A DNA stretch of 44,594 nt from a bacterium. Lineage in GTDB: Bacteria > Bacteroidota > Bacteroidia > Bacteroidales > Muribaculaceae. Position 1 is the first letter of the stretch. Each line of letters begins with the position of its first letter. This document shows, piece by piece, positions 25,318-34,280 of the stretch. The stretch is taken from positions 1 through 44,594 of the forward strand of contig SFTJ01000044.1 in the NCBI GenBank assembly GCA_004563195.1, read 5' to 3'. Under the pieces are notes generated by a model. The model was not told the DNA's origin. It searched no databases and worked only from the letters and a program-made list of their open reading frames with translations. Made by a program: the position numbers and the translations under genes.

Positions 25318-26238
25318 ATGCAATTAAAGTCACTACGTGGTGAAAAGTTGCAAGGCCATTTGGCTTTGCTTGTAGCAAATGTGTCGTGGGGTTTGATGGC
25401 TCCATTTCTTAAAGATTTGCTCAATGAGGGTGTGATAACACCCATGGCGCTGTCGGGCTATCGAATTATAGGCGGTGCGCTCTTGTTTTGGCTTGTGAGT
25501 GTGTTTGTGCCCGGTAGCGGTAAAGCCGAGAAAGTGGAGAGGCGCGACATATTGCCACTGATCATGGCATCGCTGCTTGTAATAGGACTCAATCAGGTGC
25601 TCATCATCTTGGGCATGAGTTATGCCAGCCCGGTAGATGCTGCCGTGGTGTGCAGTTTGACGCCTATTTTCACCCTCGTGTTTGGCGCATTGCTTATGGG
25701 CTTCGGATTTACATGGCTAAAGGCAGTGGGCGTGGCTATAGGCTTGGGTGGAGCGCTGATGTTTGTGTTTGCCGGCGAGGCCGATAGCAGCATCAACGTG
25801 AGCAATCCCCTGCTCGGCAATACATTATGCCTCTTGGCACAAGTGTGTGGAGCGCTCTATCTGGTGTGCTTCGGCAAGTTGATTTCCAAGTATTCCATCC
25901 TTACGCTCATGAAGTGGATGTTTTTGATTTCGGCAATAGGCATTTTGCCGTTGACCATAGGCGACATGCTCAGCGTGGAATGGGCAAAACTATCGCTTTC
26001 GGGATATTTCGACTTCGCATTTATTTTGCTTTTTGGCACATGCTTGGCGTATATGCTGATTCCGGTGGCGCAGCGCCGCGTGGATCCTACAGTGATAGCG
26101 ATGTACAACTATCTTCAACCCATTGTGGCAGTAGTGTTCTCAGTTTTGGCAGGACTTGCAGTGCTCAACGGCAAGAATGTGATAGCCACACTTCTTGTCT
26201 TTGTAGGCGTATGGCTCGTGAACCGTGAGAAAAAATAA
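25318..26238 (+). CDS. EamA/DMT-superfamily transporter
   Basis: The 306 residues have ten TM helices in two EamA repeats. The first spans about 8-135 (ALLVANVSWGLMAPFLKDLL; VVCSLTPIFTLVFGALLMG) and the second about 155-302 (TLCLLAQVCGALYLVCFGK; VIAMYNYLQPIVAVVFSVLAGL). The R-V-D-P-T-V-I-A-M-Y-N-Y-L-Q-P block is typical of RhaT/YdcZ-type metabolite exporters. It ends in the basic tail NREKK. Substrates in this family range from amino acids to nucleotides and cannot be predicted here. Confidence 0.88.
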   Translation: MQLKSLRGEKLQGHLALLVANVSWGLMAPFLKDLLNEGVITPMALSGYRIIGGALLFWLVSVFVPGSGKAEKVERRDILPLIMASLLVIGLNQVLIILGMSYASPVDAAVVCSLTPIFTLVFGALLMGFGFTWLKAVGVAIGLGGALMFVFAGEADSSINVSNPLLGNTLCLLAQVCGALYLVCFGKLISKYSILTLMKWMFLISAIGILPLTIGDMLSVEWAKLSLSGYFDFAFILLFGTCLAYMLIPVAQRRVDPTVIAMYNYLQPIVAVVFSVLAGLAVLNGKNVIATLLVFVGVWLVNREKK

Positions 26239-26355
26239 GTAATTATATCTTTTCCGACGCCAAAATTCCAAGCAATTATATACTTTTAGGCACAAAAGAT
26301 TATTAGATCCTCCTCGGCAAGGCATCCGAAGCTCCGCCCGAGCTCTCGCTTTTCG

Positions 26356-26423
26356 ACTGAGGGGGACTTGTAAATCAAAATAGTAGACTCGACCGCCGTG
26401 AAAACGATAACCGAGACATATCT
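26356..26423 (-). repeat. Dispersed repeat, copy 1 (inverted relative to 44352-44419)
   Basis: Read on the minus strand, the block with TTATCGTTTTCACGGCGGTC, then GAGTCTACTATTTTGATT and ACAAGTCCCCCTCAGTC, matches 44352-44419 with about 85% identity by eye over 68 bp. It lies in a 270-bp gene-free gap after the EamA gene and next to the RHS patch. No reading frame is shared. Confidence 0.75.
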
Positions 26424-26511
26424 TTTTGCGTCTGACCACTTTTATCGCTCAGCAATGTTCAATAAATGTAATACTATTCTTCCGGTTTATCATCTCTAAA
26501 CCCCTGTAAAA

Positions 26512-26859
26512 TCACATGTTCTTCTTACTTCTAATTAGCAACACAATATTTACAATATAAATAGTTAGAAGTACTAATTCAGGTATGATACCGGCACAGC
26601 CAAAGCCGACCCAAAGAAAACCACAAAAACAGAATGGAACCGAATAAACCCACAATAAAAAATACGCTATATTTCTGATTATTCTATTTTTTACAACAAT
26701 TAATAGAGATACTGGCAATAAGATAGAGCCCGTAACTAACATTTCATAAAATTTTAAACCATCACAATAGTATAAGTATATCGGCCAATAGAACATAAAT
26801 ACGGCTTGGAGCGAGAACCAAATTGTAGTTAGATAAGTAATTGTTTTTTTATTTTTCAT
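26512..26859 (-). CDS. Small four-TM protein, possible immunity partner of the RHS tail
   Basis: The 115 residues form four hydrophobic helices (about 8-30, 38-55, 62-82 and 88-108) with a basic C-terminus RSKKNM. Its ATG overlaps the stop of the upstream RHS-tail frame (ATGA, 26856-26859), so the two are translationally coupled. A gene directly downstream of a polymorphic RHS toxin tail is usually its immunity protein. A membrane immunity protein would fit a toxin acting in the periplasm or membrane. The family is not recognised and the function is inference from position. Confidence 0.6.
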   Translation of the reverse strand: MKNKKTITYLTTIWFSLQAVFMFYWPIYLYYCDGLKFYEMLVTGSILLPVSLLIVVKNRIIRNIAYFLLWVYSVPFCFCGFLWVGFGCAGIIPELVLLTIYIVNIVLLIRSKKNM

Positions 26860-27479
26860 TTTTTCTTAATTATTTTACCTTTCGGATTAATATTAATAAT
26901 GTTACAAAATGTTCTTAACGGCATAAATGGAACATTTTCTTTAGGATAATCATCATCATAATACAAAAAACTTACGTCTATTGATTTGATGTTTCCTGCA
27001 GATAGTGCATTTTGAACAACCTGAGCGCATTGATGACTGAATAGATAATATGGTTTCTTTGCTTCAGATAGAAATGCGCTCCTTATCTTGTTATCCTGTT
27101 TTGAATCTGTTGGAATGGTGTAGGCTTCATCATATCCATAATTGTTCACCTCGTTATTTCCCACTTCTTCTTCGTTTCCTTCTCGATTATATGTACTATT
27201 CATAAACTCTTCGGGGCTATCGAATGTTTTTACTCCCAAATCATGGTATGGTTTTCCTCCTAAAGATCCATGTGTGAATTCAAATATAGGAATTCCATTA
27301 TATGAATAGTACACCCACTTTCCTTTCTCATTTTGAATAAGTAAAGCCAGATGTCCAATAATATCTTGTTTATATAGTACGGCAACAGTATCTCCGTGCA
27401 AATCAATATTTTTTACCGGGTTCCCGGCGCACCAGAGGTAAGGGCTGAGGCTGTAGTATTTCTCGGCTAATGGGTCCAT
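26856..27479 (-). CDS. RHS core C-terminus with variable papain/NlpC-like tail
   Basis: The frame begins MDPLAEKYYSLSPYLWCAGN, the conserved end of the RHS repeat-associated core, and runs to PVKNIDLHGD. A variable tail of about 175 residues follows. GHLALLIQNEKGKWVYY (His43) and YYLFSHQCAQVVQNAL (Cys151) resemble the His and Cys blocks of permuted NlpC/P60-type papain-fold domains common in Bacteroidota RHS tails. The ATG at 27479 is internal to the core: the sequence upstream in the same frame reads YGAKELDRTHGLDLYDSEAR, so the gene is frameshifted rather than starting here. Catalysis is a guess. Confidence 0.65.
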   Translation of the reverse strand: MDPLAEKYYSLSPYLWCAGNPVKNIDLHGDTVAVLYKQDIIGHLALLIQNEKGKWVYYSYNGIPIFEFTHGSLGGKPYHDLGVKTFDSPEEFMNSTYNREGNEEEVGNNEVNNYGYDEAYTIPTDSKQDNKIRSAFLSEAKKPYYLFSHQCAQVVQNALSAGNIKSIDVSFLYYDDDYPKENVPFMPLRTFCNIININPKGKIIKKK

Positions 27480-27820
27480 TGTGGAGGTGCGGCCGAGCAG
27501 CGAGTCATACCATCGGGCTTCGGAGTCGTATAGGTCGAGGCCATGGGTGCGGTCGAGTTCTTTTGCTCCGTATTTATTGGGCTGCCTCCGTAGGGGTAAT
27601 ATTCATTGCTCTCCGCCACTGCGCCGTCATAGCGCACCACGCAGCGCACATTGCCTTGGTAATCCTTGATGTAGTAGTGCAGTGTGTCGCTTGCTATATA
27701 TTCCTTGATTTTCTGCTTATTATCAGCTAAATAACCCGCATCGGCATGCGCAAGAATTGCGGTATTCAGCACGAATGCACTGAAACACATCAAAACCATA
27801 TTGCGCATCAAGGTATTCAT
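27467..27820 (-). pseudogene. N-terminal part of a mini-RHS protein, frameshifted near 27588
   Basis: From the ATG at 27820 the frame gives a signal peptide (MNTLMRNMVLMCFSAFVLNT, AILAHADA), about 25 residues, then the RHS core start DTLHYYIKDYQGNVRCVVRY and NEYYPYGGSPIN. After that the expected NKYGAKELDRTHGLDLYDSE is found only in a shifted frame, so this frame ends in nonsense (TEQKNSTAPMASTYTTPKPD). With the shift repaired, the protein would be about 320 residues: signal, one RHS core and a toxin-like tail, with no long YD-repeat shell. An in-frame TTG at 27883 gives a longer but less likely start. Confidence 0.65.
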
Positions 27821-27899
27821 AAGTCTTGATTTTTTCGCCTTAAATTTAAGTGTTTTATTTTTAATAAGTAATACCTTAGTCAAAAATTATTAATAAAAT

Positions 27900-27919
27900 T
27901 TCACGGCTCTTTCATTTAA
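27900..27919 (+). repeat. Left terminal inverted repeat of the IS
   Basis: TTCACGGCTCTTTCATTTAA, the exact reverse complement of 28913-28932. Confidence 0.85.
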
Positions 27920-28129
27920 AAAAACTTAGTCTTTCAAAAATATTGATATTTTATAGCGGATTTTTAGGGCGTTTCTCTCGAGAGTTTCGCCTTTTTTGCT
28001 GCCTTACTCTGTATATAAATTCTCTTATTTTAAACTTGTAAAATATCTCATTTTCAACAAAATAAGTGGCGTAAAAATTTGGTCAAGTGGCTGATTTTTG
28101 GTAATTTTATAAGTGTAAATCAAATATTT

Positions 28130-28823
28130 ATGAACAAAATCAGCACGCTTGACCATATACTTTCAGCCGATAAATCGGCGATTAATCACTCCAGAAAGGT
28201 AAGAAATAATTTCGAGTCGCAGAACACTATTCTGAGAAATCTTTTGGATTTCGCATCTGCAGTCCCTGATTTTCGCAGATTGAGCAAAGGAAATATCCGC
28301 CATAGTCTTCGTGACATTATAATGCTTATTATACTAGCTCGTGCATCGAGGTGTGTGGGACGTGCAGATATTATTAAGTTCGGACGCGAAAATTTAAACA
28401 AATTTCAAAAGATGGGTATGCTCTGCAATGGTGTGCCTTCGGAACCAACACTTTGCCGTGTGGAAAACGGGATAAACGACCTTGATATGGCCAAGAGAAT
28501 GCAAGAGTTTACGGAAGTTTTTCATAGGCAACTGTTTAAAATTAGGATTATTTGTGCGCAAGCATTGGTCAATCGAAAGCATGCACTGGGGACTTGACGT
28601 CAATCTTCGACAAGATAAGATAAAACGCAAGTGGAGTAGATCGGCGCGCAATCTCGATTCATTGCAAAGAATTGTATACCCCGTATTCTCGATTTGGAAA
28701 AGGCTGCGCAAAAAGACGGCTGACAAGCGTAAAGGTATGGCAGAACTAATGAGACACGTCTCGGCAAGCTTTACCAAACTCATCCACTTTTTGCGCCAAA
28801 AAATAACAAAACTGAGATTTTGA
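28130..28823 (+). pseudogene. ISAs1 transposase with catalytic centre deleted
   Basis: The N-terminal about 140 residues (MNKISTLDHILSADKSAINH; then VPDFRRLSKGNIRHSLRDII; CNGVPSEPTLCRVENGI) match the ISAs1/H-repeat N-terminus. Near 28540 the frame jumps directly to the family's C-terminal block in another frame (VRKHWSIESMHWGLDVNLRQ and KWSRSARNLDSLQRIVYPVF). About 150 middle residues, with two of the three catalytic acids, are missing, and the join is out of frame. The IESxHWxLDV segment keeps the last acidic region. The ATG at 28130 is preferred to an upstream TTG at 28079. It is non-functional as a transposase. Confidence 0.8.
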
Positions 28824-28912
28824 CAAAGAGATAAAACACACATTTACAACATAACCTCTCCACCCGATTCTCAATCGAACCGGGTAGGGGGTTTGTGTCT
28901 TTTATTGTTGTC

Positions 28913-28932
28913 TTAAATGAAAGAGCCGTGAA
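28913..28932 (-). repeat. Right terminal inverted repeat of the IS
   Basis: TTAAATGAAAGAGCCGTGAA, the exact reverse complement of 27900-27919. Confidence 0.85.
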
Positions 28933-29077
28933 TTATTCATCACGATTCTTGCTTTTGGGGATGTGTGAATCACATATTAATCTTTGTATTTAGTTTTGCT
29001 CGGGCCGGAGGGCTTTAGGTTGTTGCCGTTATTGGTGCTATAATTCTTTATTTTTCGTTGGGGGATATAACTAATTA

Positions 29078-30103
29078 TCAGCCGTTTTCTACTTCGTGGC
29101 GGAGGAGGTAGTGGTTGCGGAGGGCTTCGAAGGTGTGTGGGGCTGATTTTAGTGCGTGGGTGTCGGTGAGGGGGTTGTAGCTGTGGGTGATGCGGCTTAG
29201 AGTGACGCATGAGGCGCCGCGGGTGGGGGTGCAGGCGTCGACTGCTTGGGGCACGATGTTCCAACCGAAATGACGGTTAATCTGCTCGATAACCATGGCT
29301 GTGCCGCGTTTTTTGCCTTCAGCCGAGTAGCCGGCGATGTGTGGTGTGGCAACGAATGCTTTGTCGAGGAGTTCGGGACTGATATTCGGCTCGCCTTCCC
29401 AGCAGTCGATAGCCACCGACAAAGCGGGATGCGACTGCATATATTGCACCAGGTGAGCGTTATCCACCACGGCGCCGCGAGCGCTGTTGATGAGCAATCG
29501 GCATCGGCGCAGAGAGGCGAGCAACTCGTGGTTGCACATATGGTAGGTGGCATGAGCGCCATTACGGGTGAGAGGCGTGTGAAAAGTGATGATGTCGGCT
29601 TTGGCGGCGATGGTGTGAATGTCAACAAACGACTCAGCACCTTCAGCCTCGGCGCGAGGAGGGTCGCATAGAAGCACTTTAAAGCCACATTCGCGAGCAA
29701 AACGCTCCACTATGCTTCCCACATGGCCCACGCCCACAATGCCTAATGTGAGTTCGGCGGGCGAAGCTATGCCTTGCTGCTGCATGAAGTGGCCTATGGT
29801 GGCGAGCACATATTGCGCCACGGCAGGGGCATTGCATCCGGCGGCGTTGCACACAGTGATGCCGTGATTACGGCAATAATCGAGGTCGATATGGTCGGTG
29901 CCAATGGTGGCAGTGCCAATAAACTGCACTCGGCTACCGGCAAGCAGAGCCTCGTTGCACACGGTGCGAGTGCGAATGACGAGTGCATCGGCGCAGGCTA
30001 CGCTTTGGGGTGTAAATTGTTCGGGCTCAAGATATTCCACTTGAGCTACGGGTTCGAGAAGACCCTTGATGAATGGTATGTGGCTTTCGATTAATATTTT
30101 CAT
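29078..30103 (-). CDS. pdxB: Erythronate-4-phosphate dehydrogenase
   Basis: The 341-residue D-2-hydroxyacid dehydrogenase has FIGTATIGTDHIDLDYCRNHGI, GCNAPAVAQYVLATIGHFM, the NAD loop GIVGVGHVGSIVERFA, LLINSARGAVVD (catalytic Arg) and FVATPHIAGYSAEGK (catalytic His). These together, plus the substrate-side TIGTDHID and NAAGCNAPAVAQYV, are diagnostic for PdxB rather than SerA. It oxidises 4-phosphoerythronate in the DXP-independent vitamin B6 branch. It is the last gene of a minus-strand run (purD, membrane protein, pdxB) with small gaps (about 35 and 48 bp). The C-terminus is slightly shorter than in E. coli PdxB (about 378 residues). Confidence 0.92.
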   Translation of the reverse strand: MKILIESHIPFIKGLLEPVAQVEYLEPEQFTPQSVACADALVIRTRTVCNEALLAGSRVQFIGTATIGTDHIDLDYCRNHGITVCNAAGCNAPAVAQYVLATIGHFMQQQGIASPAELTLGIVGVGHVGSIVERFARECGFKVLLCDPPRAEAEGAESFVDIHTIAAKADIITFHTPLTRNGAHATYHMCNHELLASLRRCRLLINSARGAVVDNAHLVQYMQSHPALSVAIDCWEGEPNISPELLDKAFVATPHIAGYSAEGKKRGTAMVIEQINRHFGWNIVPQAVDACTPTRGASCVTLSRITHSYNPLTDTHALKSAPHTFEALRNHYLLRHEVENG

Positions 30104-30151
30104 AATTGCAGAGATGATGATGCCGCAGCAGAGGTGTGCTGTGGGCTATAA

Positions 30152-31141
30152 TCAGAGAGTGACTTGCAGAATATTACCGGCTATGGCAGCAATGATGAGC
30201 ACTATCACGGCAATGTAGCGGCGGGTGTGGCTATTGAGCGTGAAGAAGTGGGCAAACTGCACGCCGAAGCAGAGATTGATAACCGGCAGATAGATAAACG
30301 CATTTGGGTAGTCGACAGCCATCATCAGAATGCTTGCCACCGAGAGGTAGACCAAATAGCCGTTGTAGGCGCGCACTTGCAGTTTGTAGTTGATAATCTG
30401 CAGCAGGTTGAGGCAAGTGAGTAGCACGGTGAAGATGGTGATAATGGCAATGTAGACAATGCTAAGGTGCAACTGAGGTGTGCGGAGCGCCGCCCATGCG
30501 CTTTCGTAGGAAGGTAGCGTGAAATCGCTGATGTCGGCAATGCCCAGCCCCAGTACTATCCAGAACGGGGTGATTATGCCCAAAATCATAGCTAGAAAGC
30601 TACGCAAATTCATGGTTTGCATGAGCATAAAACCCAGAAAAAGAACCGCGATGAGATAGATGAAAGCATAGTGGAACATGCTTGCCGCCGCCACGAGTGC
30701 AAACGATGAGAATATGTTGCGCTGCGAGCGTTTGTTCTGAAACGAGGCAAATAGCGTGAACAGAGTGAGCACTATAGTCAAGCACAAGAGTGTGCCGGTG
30801 AACAGGCTGCTGCTGGTGATGGGCGAACTGAATGTGAGCAGCAGGAACACCGATACATAAATCCAAGTTACGGAGCGAATGAAATTGAACATCTTGTTCA
30901 GAATCACCATAATAAGTCCTATTAGGATTATGCAAACGGCGTTGAGCATCACTGAAATGCGAGCATCGGCGATGCACCCCGACAGGGAGTGGAACAAGAT
31001 GCCATGCCCGTGGTTGAAAGCATTGATAACATTGCCCGAAGTGTAATTGACATACATCATCACCAGCAAAGCTATTGCCGCGAGTATGGCAAAAGCCTTG
31101 CTGTTGAAGAAATCGTTGATTACACTTTCCCTGAATCTCAT
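30152..31141 (-). CDS. Polytopic membrane protein, probably DUF6427-like
   Basis: The 329 residues have about nine or ten hydrophobic helices, starting RFRESVINDFFNSKAFAILA and ending AVIVLIIAAIAGNILQVTL. The layout resembles the Bacteroidota-specific membrane protein family DUF6427, which often lies beside purine and tRNA housekeeping genes. No catalytic motif is apparent and the function is unknown. It sits 35 bp downstream of purD and 48 bp before pdxB on the same strand, suggesting co-transcription. Confidence 0.7.
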   Translation of the reverse strand: MRFRESVINDFFNSKAFAILAAIALLVMMYVNYTSGNVINAFNHGHGILFHSLSGCIADARISVMLNAVCIILIGLIMVILNKMFNFIRSVTWIYVSVFLLLTFSSPITSSSLFTGTLLCLTIVLTLFTLFASFQNKRSQRNIFSSFALVAAASMFHYAFIYLIAVLFLGFMLMQTMNLRSFLAMILGIITPFWIVLGLGIADISDFTLPSYESAWAALRTPQLHLSIVYIAIITIFTVLLTCLNLLQIINYKLQVRAYNGYLVYLSVASILMMAVDYPNAFIYLPVINLCFGVQFAHFFTLNSHTRRYIAVIVLIIAAIAGNILQVTL

Positions 31142-31176
31142 AGTTCTGCCCTATATGATAGGAATTAGCCGATGCG

Positions 31177-32457
31177 TTACTTGAGGTCGAAACCTATGTC
31201 GCGGCGGAAATATTTGCCTTCGAAATCGATTTTTGCAATATTTTCCCACGATTGGCGAAGCGCTTCGTCCTTGGTGTTGCCATAGCTGCTAACTGCGAGC
31301 ACACGGCCGCCCGAAGTGACGTGACCGCCCTCTACAGCTTTAGTGCCGGCGTGGAACACGATGCTACCTTCCACCTTGTCGAGCCCGGTGATAGCTTTAC
31401 CCTTCTCGTAGCTGCCCGGATAACCGCCCGACACCATCATCACGGTCACTGCATAGCGAGGGTCGATGCTTATTTGCTTGGTGTCGAGATTTTGCTGAGC
31501 GGCAGCTTCGAGGAGTTCCACAAGGTCGTTTTGGATGCGAAGCATCACGGCTTCGGTTTCGGGGTCGCCCATGCGCACATTGTATTCTATCACCATAGGA
31601 TTGCCTTCCACATTGATGAGGCCCAAGAATATGAAACCGCGATAGGTGATGCCCTCTTGGCGGAGACCGTTGATGGTGGGCTCGATGATGCGGTCGTGCA
31701 CCTTAGCCATAAATGCATCGTCGGCGAAGCTGACGGGCGAGATGGCACCCATGCCGCCGGTGTTGAGTCCGGTGTCGCCTTCGCCAATGCGCTTATAGTC
31801 CTTAGCCACGGGGAGCACCTGATAGTTATTGCCATCGGTAAGCACAAACACCGAGCACTCTATTCCCGAAAGAAATTCTTCGATAACCACAGTGCTGCTC
31901 GAAGCACCGAACATGCCGTTGAGCATCTCGCCGAGTTCTTTCTTAGCCTCGTTGAGGTCGGAGATAATGAGCACGCCCTTACCGGCAGCCAAGCCGTCGG
32001 CTTTGAGCACATAAGGAGCCTTTAGCGACTCGAGGAAGCGGAAGCCCTCTTCGATATTATCTTTAGTTACACTCAGATAACCGGCAGTGGGAATGCCGTG
32101 GCGTTGCATAAATCCTTTGGCAAAATCCTTGCTGCCTTCGAGTTGAGCACCCGCCTTGCTTGGACCGATTACCATCACGTTGGCAACTTGGCTGTCGGCT
32201 TTGAAGTAGTCGTAGATGCCGGCTACCAGCGGGTCTTCGTTGCCCACCACCACCATATCGATGTGGTTTTCGATAACGAAAGCCTTCACAGCGGGGAAGT
32301 CGAGCGGCGAGAGAGCCACATTTTCGCCATAGGCGCCGGTGCCACCGTTGCCGGGAGCGATGAATAGTTTACCCAAGCGGGCACTTTGACTCATTTTCCA
32401 GGCGAGGGCGCATTCGCGACCACCCGAGCCCAATAGCAGTATGTTAAGATTTGCCAT
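31177..32457 (-). CDS. purD: Phosphoribosylamine-glycine ligase (GAR synthetase)
   Basis: The 426-residue ATP-grasp enzyme starts with NILLLGSGGRECALAWKMSQ and continues KLFIAPGNGGTGAYGENVAL. KADGLAAGKGVLIISD, EEFLSGIECSVFVLTDG and VIEYNVRMGDPETEAVMLRI carry the ATP and metal site residues of PurD. It makes GAR from phosphoribosylamine, glycine and ATP in purine synthesis. Length is normal (about 420-430). It is the first gene of the purD-membrane protein-pdxB run. Confidence 0.95.
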   Translation of the reverse strand: MANLNILLLGSGGRECALAWKMSQSARLGKLFIAPGNGGTGAYGENVALSPLDFPAVKAFVIENHIDMVVVGNEDPLVAGIYDYFKADSQVANVMVIGPSKAGAQLEGSKDFAKGFMQRHGIPTAGYLSVTKDNIEEGFRFLESLKAPYVLKADGLAAGKGVLIISDLNEAKKELGEMLNGMFGASSSTVVIEEFLSGIECSVFVLTDGNNYQVLPVAKDYKRIGEGDTGLNTGGMGAISPVSFADDAFMAKVHDRIIEPTINGLRQEGITYRGFIFLGLINVEGNPMVIEYNVRMGDPETEAVMLRIQNDLVELLEAAAQQNLDTKQISIDPRYAVTVMMVSGGYPGSYEKGKAITGLDKVEGSIVFHAGTKAVEGGHVTSGGRVLAVSSYGNTKDEALRQSWENIAKIDFEGKYFRRDIGFDLK

Positions 32458-32554
32458 TACAGTAAGAATTTATTTTGTTTGAGTGTTATGAGTTTTATTT
32501 TTTTTATTATCGATGTTTATTTTGTGATGTGCCGGCTAATGCGACGAAGACCGT

Positions 32555-34168
32555 TTAATCGTCGGCGCCGTTATCGGCATCTTTTTTGCGCCAGCCACGG
32601 CGGCGGAGAGTGTTAGAGAGCACCTCGTTGTCCTTAGAGAGCTTGGGTTCGCGGAATTTCACCACGCGTTTCGAGAAATCCTCGCTGTGCACAAACTTGC
32701 GTTCGCCGCTCTGCTGGTCGTCGAAGTCGTTGTCGAAGCGTTTGCTACGTTCGCGGCGTTGCATCTTGTCGTGGTCGGCGCGACGCGGCTTTTTGTCGTC
32801 GTCGTATCGGTCGCGGTGGAATTTTTTGCCTTTTTCGAAGCGAGCATTGTCGTCGCGGTCATCAATTTTGAAGTGACGAGGGCGGCGTTCGCGCGATTCT
32901 TCGTCGTCGAAGTGGCGAGGGCGACGGTCGCTCTTGAAAGTTTCCTCGAAACGGTGTTTGCGATAAGGCTTGTCGTCGCTGCGTCGTTTGGCAAACTCAT
33001 TGTCCTTGATGCTTCCGCCATCGCGGCGCAAATCGTCGTATTTGCCGTCGAACATCACATATTCGCGAAGTTCACATTCCAAATCGCCGTTGAGTAGTGG
33101 CATTTTCACCGAAGGTTTGAGTCCAACGCAGTCGAAGAGTTCGGTTTTATATCCAATTATCCAAGCCTTGTAGCCCTTGAAAACACGCTTCAGGCGTTCG
33201 CCGAGGTCGCGATACAGCCCTTCCATATCTTCCACGGCTATTCGTTCGCCGTAAGGAGGGTTGGTAACCATCATTCCACCACCTTCGGCAATGCTGTCGA
33301 TGCTTTGCAGCGACTTAGATTCCAAGTCGATATATTTGCTCACGCCGGCGCTTTTGATGTTTCGGCGAGCTATTTCCACAGCCTTTGGCGATATGTCGGA
33401 GCCGAAAATCTTGAAGTTGAATTCGCGTTCAGCCGAGTCGTCGTTGTAGATCGATTCAAACAATTCCGGGTCGAAATCGTCCCAGTTTTCGAAGGCATAA
33501 CCATTGCGGAACACGCCGGGGTTGACATTGGCAGCCATGAGGGCGGCTTCGATAAGGAAAGTTCCCGAGCCGCACATCGGGTCCACCAAGTTGCACTGAC
33601 CATCCCAGCCGGCGAGTTTCAGTATGCCGGCTGCAAGCACCTCATTGATAGGCGCTTCGGTCTGAGCCACGCGATAGCCGCGCTTGTGAAGCGACTGACC
33701 CGAAGAGTCGAGCGAGAGAGTCACCTCGTTGCCGGCGATGTGTACATTGAATTGCACATCGGGGTTATTGAGGCGAATCGACGGGCGTTTGCCGTATTTT
33801 TCGTTGAAAAAGTCGGCGATAGCATCCTTCACGCGATATGTAGCAAAGCGAGAGTGACGGAAATCGTCGCTGTATATAGTGGCATCGATAGAGAAAGTCT
33901 GGTCGACCTTTATAACAGAGTCCCAATCGAAGCGTTTTACGGCTTCATAAAGCTCGTCGGCATCGCTTGCGATGAATTTGTAGATAGGCTTTAGTATGCG
34001 AAGAGCAGTGCGGCAGCAAAAGTTGGCTTTGTAGAGCACCGCTTTGTCGCCGGTGAACCAAACCATTCGTCGGCCTTCCTCAACATTGTTTGCACCGATA
34101 TTTCGCAATTCTTCTGCCAATACGCCTTCCAACCCTTGAAAGGTTTTGGCTATCATTTCAAATTCCAT
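32555..34168 (-). CDS. rlmL: THUMP-domain RNA methyltransferase (RlmL type) with a charged C-terminal tail
   Basis: The 537 residues are: an N-terminal ferredoxin-like/THUMP region (about 1-160), then a UPF0020-type Rossmann methyltransferase with the SAM motif DPMCGSGT (196-203), GSDISPKAVEIARRN (about 256-270) and catalytic NPPYGER (303-309). This matches the N2-guanine RlmL/YcbY methyltransferase acting on 23S rRNA. The RlmK half of E. coli RlmKL is absent. Residues about 386-537 are an unusually charged, probably disordered tail rich in R, K, D and E with repeated RRPRHF blocks. The N-terminal M1 was kept; M5 is possible. Confidence 0.88.
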   Translation of the reverse strand: MEFEMIAKTFQGLEGVLAEELRNIGANNVEEGRRMVWFTGDKAVLYKANFCCRTALRILKPIYKFIASDADELYEAVKRFDWDSVIKVDQTFSIDATIYSDDFRHSRFATYRVKDAIADFFNEKYGKRPSIRLNNPDVQFNVHIAGNEVTLSLDSSGQSLHKRGYRVAQTEAPINEVLAAGILKLAGWDGQCNLVDPMCGSGTFLIEAALMAANVNPGVFRNGYAFENWDDFDPELFESIYNDDSAEREFNFKIFGSDISPKAVEIARRNIKSAGVSKYIDLESKSLQSIDSIAEGGGMMVTNPPYGERIAVEDMEGLYRDLGERLKRVFKGYKAWIIGYKTELFDCVGLKPSVKMPLLNGDLECELREYVMFDGKYDDLRRDGGSIKDNEFAKRRSDDKPYRKHRFEETFKSDRRPRHFDDEESRERRPRHFKIDDRDDNARFEKGKKFHRDRYDDDKKPRRADHDKMQRRERSKRFDNDFDDQQSGERKFVHSEDFSKRVVKFREPKLSKDNEVLSNTLRRRGWRKKDADNGADD

Positions 34169-34280
34169 ACGCTTGTGTATATATAATGTAAATTACTGAT
34201 TTTTCGCAAATTAACAAATAGTAGTGCGATGCCGGGTGGCAGCATTACAGCCGTCGGTGACGCACATGTTAAAACCGCTG

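Larger units (their letters stand above)
27900..28932 (+). mobile_element. ISAs1-family element, internally deleted, with intact terminal inverted repeats
   Basis: This 1033-bp element is bounded by perfect 20-bp inverted repeats (27900-27919 and 28913-28932). It contains one transposase remnant (28130-28823) of the ISAs1/H-repeat type that lacks the middle of the protein. A hairpin (28862-28885, ACCCGATTC/GAACCGGGT with one mismatch) lies near the right end. No convincing target duplication is visible. It could only move with a transposase from elsewhere. It lies 80 bp upstream of the mini-RHS gene. Confidence 0.75.

Noticed and set aside
28482..28823. Separate small gene inside the IS
   Set aside because: Its sequence is the C-terminal block of the ISAs1 transposase in the frame created by the internal deletion, so it belongs to the pseudogene.
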